DNA from: Terriglobia bacterium
GTDB taxonomy: Bacteria; Acidobacteriota; Terriglobia; UBA7540
NCBI GenBank assembly: GCA_030049455.1
Contig: JASIKV010000199.1
Coordinates: 1-6,016 of the forward strand
Length of the DNA stretch: 6,016 nt
Direction of reading: 5' to 3'
Within the stretch, counting starts at the first letter, position 1; every line of letters begins with the position of its first letter. The notes under the pieces are model-generated. The model did not search any database. It saw nothing but the letters and a program-made list of their open reading frames with translations, and was not told the DNA's origin. This document shows positions 1-5,765 of this stretch, in pieces. The translations under genes and the position numbers were made by a program.

Positions 1-1065
1 GACCTGACGGCGCTGGCGGTGAAGAAGGCGGTGGAGTCTGCGGAAGCTGCGGCGGGGGTTTCCATCGATTCTGCCTACGTGGGCGTAGCGGGCTCGCACG
101 TCAAAGGCGTGAACTCCCGCGGCGCCATCAATCTGGGGAAATCCGCCGGCGCCACTCGCGAAGTGGAACGCGAGGACTGGCAGCGGGTGATTCAGACCGC
201 CCAGGGAATTACCCTTCCGCAGGACCGCCAGTTCCTGGAAGTGCTTCCTCAAAAATTCCTGCTCGACGCCCAGGATGGCATTCGCGATCCCGTGGGCATG
301 GTGGGCGCGCGCCTGGGCGTCAACGTGCACCTGGTGACGGCGTCGATTTCCGCCTCGCAAAATGTCGTGACGGCGGTCAACCACGCCGGGGTGGAGGTGC
401 AGAGCACGGTTTTTGAACCGCTCGCTTCCGGCGCGGCCTGCTTGACCGCCGATGAGCGCGAGCTGGGCGTGGCGCTGGCGGATATCGGCGGCGGCACGAC
501 GGATATGGTGGTTTATCACGCCGGTGTGGTCCGTCATACGGCGGTGATTCCGGTGGGCGGCGAGCATTTCACCAACGATATTGCTGTGGGACTGCGCACT
601 CCCATTCCCGAGGCTGAAAAGATGAAGAAGGCCTGGGGCGAGCGCGACCTTTCTAAGCCCGCCGACACTCTTCTGGATGTCCCCAGCGTGGGCGACCGGC
701 CGTCGCGCGTGGTGAGCTACGCCATGCTTACCGAGATTATCGAGCCGCGCGGCGCGGAATTGCTGGAACTGATTCGCGCGGAAATCGGCCGCTCGGGATG
801 CGAGAATCAGTTGGGAAGTGGAGTGGTTCTGACCGGCGGAGGCGCAAAATTAGGAGGTTTGCTGCCCCTTGCCGAAGAGTCATTCGCAATGCCGGTCCGT
901 ATCGCCATCCCCGCGGGCCTTGAGGCGATGGGAACCACACTTTCCGATCCGGCTTTCTCGACGGTCGTCGGCCTGACCGTCTACGGATATCGGCAGCGCT
1001 TGTTGCGCGACGCCAAGGAATCTTCGGGATTCCTGGGCAAGCTGTGGAGTAAAGTGAGCAAATGA
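1..1065 (+). CDS. ftsA: Cell division protein FtsA (5'-truncated by window edge)
   Basis: FtsA is an actin-like ATPase that tethers FtsZ filaments to the inner face of the cytoplasmic membrane and recruits later divisome proteins. The frame is open from base 1; the GTG at 19 lies inside the conserved domain, so it is not the true start. About 354 residues are visible against roughly 410-420 for the family, so some 60 N-terminal residues are missing. Seen: the 1C (SHS2) subdomain at about visible residues 50-150; the actin-fold phosphate-2 motif DIGGGTTD at residues 161-168; the adenosine motif TGGGAKLGGL encoded at 832-861. The tail FLGKLWSKVSK fits the amphipathic membrane-targeting helix that ends most FtsA proteins (inference). 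ftsZ follows 87 bp downstream on the same strand, the classic dcw-cluster order. Family assignment is secure from motifs plus context. Confidence 0.96.
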   Translation, partial: DLTALAVKKAVESAEAAAGVSIDSAYVGVAGSHVKGVNSRGAINLGKSAGATREVEREDWQRVIQTAQGITLPQDRQFLEVLPQKFLLDAQDGIRDPVGMVGARLGVNVHLVTASISASQNVVTAVNHAGVEVQSTVFEPLASGAACLTADERELGVALADIGGGTTDMVVYHAGVVRHTAVIPVGGEHFTNDIAVGLRTPIPEAEKMKKAWGERDLSKPADTLLDVPSVGDRPSRVVSYAMLTEIIEPRGAELLELIRAEIGRSGCENQLGSGVVLTGGGAKLGGLLPLAEESFAMPVRIAIPAGLEAMGTTLSDPAFSTVVGLTVYGYRQRLLRDAKESSGFLGKLWSKVSK

Positions 1066-1074
1066 GGGATTGAG

Positions 1075-1130
1075 TCATTTTGCCATTTGGTCATTTTGTG
1101 ATTTTCGTCGATGGCCAAATGATCCAATGA
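1075..1130 (+). repeat. Degenerate 8-bp tandem repeat with inverted copies, forming a hairpin before ftsZ
   Basis: The ftsA-ftsZ spacer contains four back-to-back 8-mers: TCATTTTG (1075-1082), CCATTTGG (1083-1090), TCATTTTG (1091-1098) and TGATTTTC (1099-1106). Inverted versions follow: CCAAATGA (1115-1122) and TCCAATGA (1123-1130). As RNA, 1084-1094 can pair with 1111-1121 over 11 base pairs with one G-U, leaving a 16-nt loop. The stem ends about 20 nt before the ftsZ Shine-Dalgarno. It is AT-rich compared with both flanking genes. No T-run follows the stem directly, so it is not a convincing terminator. Function is unknown; an RNA processing or mRNA-stability element, or simple repeat expansion, would both fit. 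Confidence 0.6.
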
Positions 1131-1141
1131 ATCAATTTTTT

Positions 1142-1147
1142 AAGGAG
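1142..1147 (+). promoter_or_regulatory. Ribosome binding site of ftsZ
   Basis: AAGGAG lies 5 nt upstream of the ATG at 1153 and is a near-perfect Shine-Dalgarno. It fixes the ftsZ start and suggests strong translation of ftsZ independent of ftsA. Confidence 0.85.
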
Positions 1148-1152
1148 CGATC

Positions 1153-2331
1153 ATGGGGAATAATTCCGTCTTGGGCGACCTCCGGGTGGATTTCTCCGAC
1201 GACCTTCGCGCCGGGGCTAAAATCAAGGTCATCGGCGTGGGCGGCGGTGGTGGAAACGCGGTCAACCGCATGATCGCCGCCGACGTGAAGGGCGTGGACT
1301 TTCTGGTTGCCAATACGGATGCCCAGGCGCTTCAGGTTTCCAAGGCCCCCTTGAAGATCCAACTGGGCACCAAGCTGACCAAGGGATTAGGGTCGGGTGG
1401 GAATCCGGAAATCGGGCGCCGCGCGGCGCTGGAGGACACGGAAAAAATCATTGAAGCCCTGGAAGGCGCGGACATGGTGTTCGTCACCACTGGCCTGGGC
1501 GGAGGAACGGGAACGGGAGGCGCTCCCATCGTGGCGAGCCTGGCGCGGGAACTGGGGGCGCTCACGGTGGCCGTGGTCACTAAACCCTTTGCCTTCGAAG
1601 GCAAGCGCCGCATGATGCAGGCGGAGCAGGGATTGGCGGAGTTAAGCCAGGGGGTCGACACCGTCATCTGCATCCCCAATGAGAAACTGATGCAGTTTGT
1701 GGACAAGGATACGAGCTTCTTTGAGGCGTTTCGCATTGCCGACGACATTCTGCGGCAGGGGGTGCAGGGAATCTCCGACATCATCACCATCACCGGCATC
1801 ATCAACCGGGACTTTGCGGACATCAAGACCATCATGGAGGGAATGGGTTATGCGGTGATGGGGACGGCGGTGGCCAGCGGTGAAAACCGCGCCGTGGAGG
1901 CCACCAACCGCGCCATGGCCAGCCCACTTCTCGAAGACGCCAGCATTAACGGCGCACACGGAATTCTGCTAAACATCACCGGCTCTAACAAGCTCACGCT
2001 GCATGAGGTGCACGAGGCTTCCACCATCGTCCAGAAGGCTGCGGCCGACAATGCCAACATCATTTTCGGCGCGGTGCACGATGAGTCCATGGGAGACGCC
2101 GTCAAGGTCACGGTGATTGCCACCGGCATTAAATCGGAAAAGATCGGCGTCAAGCCCCTTTCCACCATCTCTCCCGCCGTGCGGACGGCCCAGCAAAGCG
2201 TGAAAACCTACGAGGCACGCAAAGAGAAACTGCCCGTAGAAGCACAAGCTCCCAGTGTTTCCAGGGAAATTCAAGAGGATGACCTGGATGTGCCGGCCTT
2301 CATTCGCCGCCGCAAAGCCGAGCAGAAGTAG
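1153..2331 (+). CDS. ftsZ: Cell division GTPase FtsZ
   Basis: FtsZ is the tubulin-like GTPase that polymerises into the cytoplasmic Z-ring and guides septal wall synthesis. The protein is complete at 392 residues, a normal length. Seen: a short N-terminal extension; the glycine-rich nucleotide-binding segment GVGGGGGNAVNRM (residues 28-40); NTDAQAL (54-60); the tubulin signature GGGTGTGG (116-123); the T7 synergy loop with N218, D220 and D223, matching E. coli N207, D209 and D212, which complete the neighbour's GTPase site; a short variable linker (about 336-375); and the conserved C-terminal peptide DDLDVPAFIRRR (376-387), which binds FtsA and other partners. All catalytic positions I can check are intact. 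ATG is chosen because AAGGAG sits 5 nt upstream. Its partner ftsA lies directly upstream. No clear intrinsic terminator follows. Confidence 0.98.
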   Translation: MGNNSVLGDLRVDFSDDLRAGAKIKVIGVGGGGGNAVNRMIAADVKGVDFLVANTDAQALQVSKAPLKIQLGTKLTKGLGSGGNPEIGRRAALEDTEKIIEALEGADMVFVTTGLGGGTGTGGAPIVASLARELGALTVAVVTKPFAFEGKRRMMQAEQGLAELSQGVDTVICIPNEKLMQFVDKDTSFFEAFRIADDILRQGVQGISDIITITGIINRDFADIKTIMEGMGYAVMGTAVASGENRAVEATNRAMASPLLEDASINGAHGILLNITGSNKLTLHEVHEASTIVQKAAADNANIIFGAVHDESMGDAVKVTVIATGIKSEKIGVKPLSTISPAVRTAQQSVKTYEARKEKLPVEAQAPSVSREIQEDDLDVPAFIRRRKAEQK

Positions 2332-2361
2332 CATTCAATTTGGCGCGGAATAGCACTTGCC

Positions 2362-2390
2362 TTAAACCGCCAATTCACTGTATTTATGAT
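2362..2390 (+). promoter_or_regulatory. Possible sigma-70-like promoter for the exported-protein gene
   Basis: TATGAT (2385-2390) matches the -10 consensus at 5 of 6 positions. TTAAAC (2362-2367), 17 bp upstream, is a weak -35 with 3 of 6. The site lies in the AT-rich part of the ftsZ downstream spacer. A transcript from it would begin near 2397, which is the first base of the stem described in the next entry. That agreement is suggestive, but a weak -35 and an unknown host promoter code keep this tentative. Confidence 0.35.
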
Positions 2391-2396
2391 AATTCC

Positions 2397-2504
2397 GGTT
2401 TTTCGCGCTCGCCTGCGGAAAACCCCGGGACGGGCAATCTCATCTCAGGAAGGTGCTTGAGCCGGGGGTGGGACCTCCGGCGGCCGGCGGAGTTGCCGCG
2501 GCCG
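2397..2504 (+). promoter_or_regulatory. Foldable GC-rich leader of unknown function
   Basis: Several stems can be drawn by eye. Stem I pairs 2397-2406 with 2415-2424 (10 bp, one G-U, 8-nt loop). A small stem pairs 2444-2449 with 2456-2461 (one G-U). Another pairs 2461-2468 with 2474-2481 (8 bp, one G-U, 5-nt loop). A last stem pairs 2481-2485 and 2487-2490 with 2496-2504 (9 bp, one bulged G). Competing pairings exist: 2423-2428 with 2462-2467 (CCCCGG/CCGGGG), and GGCAA (2433-2437) with TTGCC (2493-2497). No T-run follows, so it is not a standard terminator. It matches no riboswitch class that I can identify with confidence. High GC alone produces many stems, so the biological meaning is uncertain. 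Confidence 0.4.
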
Positions 2505-2528
2505 GACGCCATTTCCAAACGTGATCCG

Positions 2529-2534
2529 AAGGAG
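2529..2534 (+). promoter_or_regulatory. Ribosome binding site deciding a TTG start
   Basis: AAGGAG precedes an in-frame TTG at 2539 by 4 nt. The further-upstream in-frame GTG at 2521 has no Shine-Dalgarno and would place this AAGGAG inside the coding sequence. I therefore prefer TTG 2539; GTG 2548, 13 nt from the site, is a third option. Confidence 0.6.
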
Positions 2535-2538
2535 TACA

Positions 2539-4098
2539 TTGAGACGGGTGTCCATTTGTAGGCTATTAACGGCGGCGATGGGGATTTTGATTGCCGTCCT
2601 TCAGACCGCTTGCACCACCTCCACAGCTGTCCCCGCCTCCGCCGGCACCGGGCAGTTGATCGCCCTGGCGCAGGATGTGCCGGTTTGCAACGCCATTTCC
2701 GCCAATGTGGTCCTTCAGGATATCAGCTTCACGAATCTTCAAACCGGGCTGACGGAAGGATTCATGACCACGACTCCGGCCTTTGCGCCGGAAATCCGCC
2801 TGAATCTCGAACAGCTTCGCGATTTCACCACGGTTTTGTACGAGTACCCGGTCAAGGCAGGAACCTACGACCAGATCAACCTCAATTACGAACTGGGTCA
2901 AATCGCAGCTTATAATGCTTCTTTGATTCCGCCCATCGATAGCCTTACCACATCCTTTACAATCCAGAAACCCAGCTCTTACATCAGCCCGCCTCTGGTC
3001 ATTAACGCTAACGAGACCAACGTGATGCTGATGGACTTTGAAGTTCCGCAGATGCTGCAGACCAATTCCTCCGGAAATTTGACGGGAAAGATCACCTCCG
3101 TCTCCAACATTTCGCAGTTATTGTCCACCAGCCCTACGGGGCAAATAAACCCCAACGGCTTTGGTGAGATCGACGACCTCTGGGGATTTGTCAGGAGCGT
3201 TTCCAACTCCAATACGACCTCGAATGCTTCCTATATTGGCGATTTCTCCATGCAGGTGCTCTCCCCGTCCACCGCGGACGCTCCCAATCTGCCCATGAAT
3301 CTGACGACCACCACCAACAAGATTGGCTTTACGGACCTGCCGCACCTTTTGCCCGATACCTACGTGGAGGTGGACGCCATTCTCGACAGCCAGGGAAATC
3401 TCGCCGCCAAGACCGTGGAGGCCCAGTGGCTTGAGAACCCCTTCCCGACTGAAGCCGGGGTAACCCCCAGCACGGCTCTGATTGGTCCCATCGTTTCGAT
3501 TACGACGGATGCGGCGGGGAACCCCTTGCAGCTCGACTTGTGGGTCCATGACGCCGAGCCCGATGACATTTCGACCCTGCTGATGGATTACATCTATCAG
3601 GTCAACCTTACCGTCAACCCGACTTATCAAGCATCAATCATGGGGCCGAACTTTGCCAACCTCACCTTCGGACCCCAGAATCTGGCCGTAGGACAGGAGC
3701 TTGTGGTGCATGGGGCCTACACCAGACCCTCCACCACGGTTGGAGTCAATGGCGCACCGCCGCCATTCACTGTTCAGCCTCTGGCGATTTATCTGAAATT
3801 GCAATCGATGCAGGGAACCCTGAATTCGATGCTGAACATCGGGTCCGACAACGAAACCGGCGTCTTTATCCTCACGCCCTGCTGCACGCTTTTGCAGGGA
3901 GTTCCGCTTTATGTCGTGACCAACAATCAGACGGCTTACGTCAATGTGGGCGGGCTGAGCGGTATCAACACGGTGAGCAATATTCTGGTTAAAGGCATGC
4001 CCTATTACGAGTCCAACCCCACCACCATCAACGGAGTTACCATTCCCGGGGGCAGTATGATTTTCCAGGCAAAGCAGGTTCATGTTCTGAGTTACTGA
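2539..4098 (+). CDS. Exported DUF4382/DUF5666-like protein, probable lipoprotein
   Basis: Function unknown. From the TTG start the product is 519 residues. It opens with a basic n-region (MRRVSICR) and a hydrophobic stretch, then LQTAC with Cys25, a candidate lipobox. Q at position -3 is atypical, so ordinary signal-peptidase cleavage is an alternative. Residues about 37-190 resemble DUF4382: a leading strand, an inducible-looking 'LNLEQLRDF' segment, then the typical 'VKAGTYDQINLNYELG' turn. Three further stretches, starting near residues 209, 312 and 423, look like divergent DUF5666-type beta units, the first ending in 'VEVDAILDSQGNLAAKTVEA'. The protein is rich in Thr, Ser, Asn and Leu and poor in charge, as for a surface or periplasmic beta-rich protein. 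The family is common in Acidobacteriota and has no established biochemical role. It faces a convergent gene 14 bp away. The start at GTG 2521 would add six residues. Confidence 0.75.
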   Translation: MRRVSICRLLTAAMGILIAVLQTACTTSTAVPASAGTGQLIALAQDVPVCNAISANVVLQDISFTNLQTGLTEGFMTTTPAFAPEIRLNLEQLRDFTTVLYEYPVKAGTYDQINLNYELGQIAAYNASLIPPIDSLTTSFTIQKPSSYISPPLVINANETNVMLMDFEVPQMLQTNSSGNLTGKITSVSNISQLLSTSPTGQINPNGFGEIDDLWGFVRSVSNSNTTSNASYIGDFSMQVLSPSTADAPNLPMNLTTTTNKIGFTDLPHLLPDTYVEVDAILDSQGNLAAKTVEAQWLENPFPTEAGVTPSTALIGPIVSITTDAAGNPLQLDLWVHDAEPDDISTLLMDYIYQVNLTVNPTYQASIMGPNFANLTFGPQNLAVGQELVVHGAYTRPSTTVGVNGAPPPFTVQPLAIYLKLQSMQGTLNSMLNIGSDNETGVFILTPCCTLLQGVPLYVVTNNQTAYVNVGGLSGINTVSNILVKGMPYYESNPTTINGVTIPGGSMIFQAKQVHVLSY

Positions 4099-4112
4099 AA
4101 TAATGCCTGTTT

Positions 4113-4655
4113 CTACAAGGCCGGCAAATTCCGCACCTTTTGCCTTTTCCTCTTATCCTCGCCTGGAAGCCGCGTGAATTTCAGGTCATTCCCAGTCAAC
4201 ATTTTGGTCATGAGGATGATTTGACCGGCGTGATGTGAAAAGTGTTCGGCCACGTGGAAGATCGCGTCGTGCCCCGTGACCTGAAACCCCTGAATGGTGT
4301 GGGCGCTGGTTAAACCGTCATCGGTAAGGCCGTCCAAGGCACGGCAAGCGTCCCGGACAGTTTGCCTCAACCGGGTGATCAGTGTGCTTCGGGGCAGGGG
4401 ACCGCGCTCGCTGAATTCCAGCTCGCGCCGGCGGTGGTCCGCCTCGCCGCCTAAACCTGAAACGATCCATTGGCGAACATTGCCGGCAAGATGTAGCACC
4501 AGATTGCCGATGCTGTTACAAGCATTATTCGGCCGCCACCAGATTTGCTGCGCTGAGAGCGCTTTCAGGCAGCTTTCGATTCGCGGCAGATAAACCTTGC
4601 TCATTACGTGTCGCGCCTTCGCCACCAGGGGATCATGCGTTCGTGTTTTCGCCAT
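4113..4655 (-). CDS. DinB-superfamily (DUF1572-like) four-helix protein
   Basis: The 180-residue product fits the DinB/YfiT metalloprotein fold, whose members bind a divalent metal through three histidines. Some relatives are thiol transferases (for example bacillithiol or mycothiol dependent), but most, including DUF1572 proteins, are uncharacterised. Seen: helix-2 motif SIGNLVLHLAGNVRQW with His55, and the helix-4 motif HVAEHFSHHAGQI with His134, His138, His141 and His142. His55 plus His138 and His142 would form the usual triad. The extreme N and C termini are basic. This DinB is unrelated to DNA polymerase IV, which shares the name. ATG at 4655 is preceded 7 nt away by GGAG (4666-4663 on this strand). 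The gene lies 53 bp downstream of an AlkA-type glycosylase on the same strand, so co-transcription is likely. Substrate is not predictable. Confidence 0.85.
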   Translation of the reverse strand: MAKTRTHDPLVAKARHVMSKVYLPRIESCLKALSAQQIWWRPNNACNSIGNLVLHLAGNVRQWIVSGLGGEADHRRRELEFSERGPLPRSTLITRLRQTVRDACRALDGLTDDGLTSAHTIQGFQVTGHDAIFHVAEHFSHHAGQIILMTKMLTGNDLKFTRLPGEDKRKRQKVRNLPAL

Positions 4656-4661
4656 GCGGAT

Positions 4662-4706
4662 TCTCCGTTAGGGCTACCCACCTGCGTCTCTATATTCAGA
4701 CGGAGA
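4662..4706 (-). promoter_or_regulatory. Inverted repeat covering the DinB-like gene's ribosome binding site
   Basis: On the minus strand TCTCCGT (4706-4700) and ACGGAGA (4668-4662) are perfectly complementary over 7 bp, with 31 nt between them. The downstream arm contains the GGAG Shine-Dalgarno of the DinB-like gene; the upstream arm begins 2 nt after the alkA stop codon (4711-4709). A ribosome finishing alkA would cover the upstream arm and free the binding site, so translational coupling is plausible. Part of the complementarity is expected because the arm must look like an anti-Shine-Dalgarno, and a 31-nt loop makes a 7-bp stem only moderately stable. Confidence 0.4.
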
Positions 4707-4708
4707 TG

Positions 4709-5674
4709 CTACCTTCGCTGCGTTCGGATTTCCTCCCGCACGCGTGACTTCCATTCGGCGTTTTCCCAATAAGTGAGCCAGAGGTAAAACGTGGCGTAGC
4801 TTTTCCAGCCGCTCCAGGCGCGCGCCATCTTCTCGACGCGCTCGGGCGCGGGCCGCTTGCGCAATCCGTAGAACTGCTGGATGACCTTTTGCAGTCCCAC
4901 GTCGGCAGCAGGAAGGCAATCCGAATGATTCAGCGCCCTCATGCCCACGTACTGCGCCGTCCAGGGGCCCACGCCTTTCAGCTCCAGCAACTTTGCGTGG
5001 GCTTCGGGGGGCTCCAGTTGCCGCAAGCTTTCAAGATCAAGAGTGCCGTTCACAACCCGGCGTGAAATGGTGATGATGTAGCGCGCCTTGGGGCCTGAAA
5101 CCTGAAGGCGCAGCAACTCGCGCGGTGTGGTGACGGCCAGCGCGGCGGGTTCCGGAAACGCGCTGTAGCGGCGGCCCTCGAATTCCAGTGCGCGGCCATA
5201 TTTGTCAATCAAGGCTTTCTTCACCTTGTGCGCGAAAGACAAGTTCACTTGTTGCTCGATGATGGCGGAGATGAGAATTTCGAATACCTGGGCCGCCTGC
5301 GGCACGCGCATTCCATTGAAGTGGCAGATCAGGCGGCAGAGCGCGGGGTCCGCCTTCGCCAGCGTGTAGAACGGCCGGAGGTCAAGGTCGGTCGAGAATT
5401 GCCGCTTAACTTCCGCGGCAACAGCCTGCTGCGCGGTTTGGTCGTCCGGCCCCGCCAGAATTCGAATCTGTAAAGCCGCCTTTTCGGCTGGCCCTGCCTC
5501 GCGCACGCCATAAAGAATCAGGTTCCCGCCCAGTTCAAGCACCCGCCGGTATTCCTCATCCACAAGGTAGTCAAGCAGAGGAGCAAACTCGCGGCCATTC
5601 AGCAATGCCGGAGGGCTGAGGATGAACCGCAAGGTCTGCTGAAAATTGAAGGGCGCGCGAGGGTGAATGATCAT
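4709..5674 (-). CDS. alkA: DNA-3-methyladenine glycosylase II (AlkA family)
   Basis: AlkA removes alkylated bases such as 3-methyladenine from DNA by cutting the N-glycosidic bond, the first step of base excision repair. The product is 321 residues from ATG 5674. Seen: an AlkA_N-like mixed alpha/beta N-terminal region (about 1-110); the helical core with IIEQQVN (138-144); the helix-hairpin-helix DNA-binding motif LKGVGPWTA (residues 232-240); the catalytic aspartate Asp258 in LPAADVGLQK, aligning with E. coli Asp238; and base-pocket tryptophans Trp238 and Trp299, aligning with Trp218 and Trp272. It has no [4Fe-4S] cysteine cluster, unlike EndoIII/MutY, and no fused Ada domain. ATG 5674 is chosen because AGGA lies 3 nt upstream and the N-terminal domain starts soon after. 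The frame stays open to a TTG at 5722 (337 aa), which lacks a ribosome binding site. The DinB-like gene follows by 53 bp. Confidence 0.92.
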   Translation of the reverse strand: MIIHPRAPFNFQQTLRFILSPPALLNGREFAPLLDYLVDEEYRRVLELGGNLILYGVREAGPAEKAALQIRILAGPDDQTAQQAVAAEVKRQFSTDLDLRPFYTLAKADPALCRLICHFNGMRVPQAAQVFEILISAIIEQQVNLSFAHKVKKALIDKYGRALEFEGRRYSAFPEPAALAVTTPRELLRLQVSGPKARYIITISRRVVNGTLDLESLRQLEPPEAHAKLLELKGVGPWTAQYVGMRALNHSDCLPAADVGLQKVIQQFYGLRKRPAPERVEKMARAWSGWKSYATFYLWLTYWENAEWKSRVREEIRTQRR

Positions 5675-5682
5675 TCTTCCTG

Positions 5683-5710
5683 CCGATAATGAACAGCACA
5701 CATTTATCGG
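5683..5710 (-). promoter_or_regulatory. Palindrome just upstream of alkA
   Basis: On the minus strand CCGATAAATG (5710-5701) faces CATTATCGG (5691-5683): 9 complementary bp with one bulged A, around a 9-nt centre. The core CCGATAA/TTATCGG is a perfect 7-bp inverted repeat. It ends 8 nt before the alkA ATG at 5674, next to the AGGA ribosome binding site. It could be an operator for a dimeric repressor or a 5'-UTR hairpin. It matches neither an Ada box nor a LexA box that I recognise. If the true alkA start were TTG 5722 it would lie inside the coding sequence. Confidence 0.45.
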
Positions 5711-5765
5711 GCGAAGCTGCAAGCAGCGCGCTATCCAGGGGATTCTTCGACCGCAGATTCTTCTG

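Noticed and set aside
2397..2424. Rho-independent terminator for ftsZ in the 10-bp stem
   Set aside because: The T-run is in the 5' arm, not after the stem; the following bases are CCGGGACGG.
2423..2504. Possible cyclic-di-GMP (GEMM-I) riboswitch: GGCAA near the 5' side, GGGACCT in the middle and TTGCC on the 3' side recall its layout
   Set aside because: The hallmark ACGCAAAGCC segment, the GAAA tetraloop and its receptor are absent. A covariance-model search would settle it.
2340..2561. 73-residue open frame in the ftsZ downstream spacer
   Set aside because: No ribosome binding site, no recognisable family, low-complexity basic translation and overlap with the foldable leader and the next gene's start.
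3118..4083. Long antisense open frames (149 and 170 residues) opposite the exported-protein gene, and similar frames opposite ftsZ
   Set aside because: They mirror the codon structure of clear sense genes, lack ribosome binding sites and show no family motifs.
4099..4121. Bidirectional terminator between the convergent genes (GCCTGT...ACAAGGC)
   Set aside because: Only a bulged 6-bp stem, no T-run on either side, and it overlaps the last codons of the DinB-like gene.
4294..4593. Plus-strand frame opposite the DinB-like gene
   Set aside because: The minus-strand protein has a clear family match; this frame is Arg/Ser-rich noise.
5675..5722. N-terminal extension of AlkA to TTG 5722
   Set aside because: No Shine-Dalgarno there, the added residues resemble no AlkA_N sequence, and the stretch contains the palindrome next to a better ATG with AGGA.
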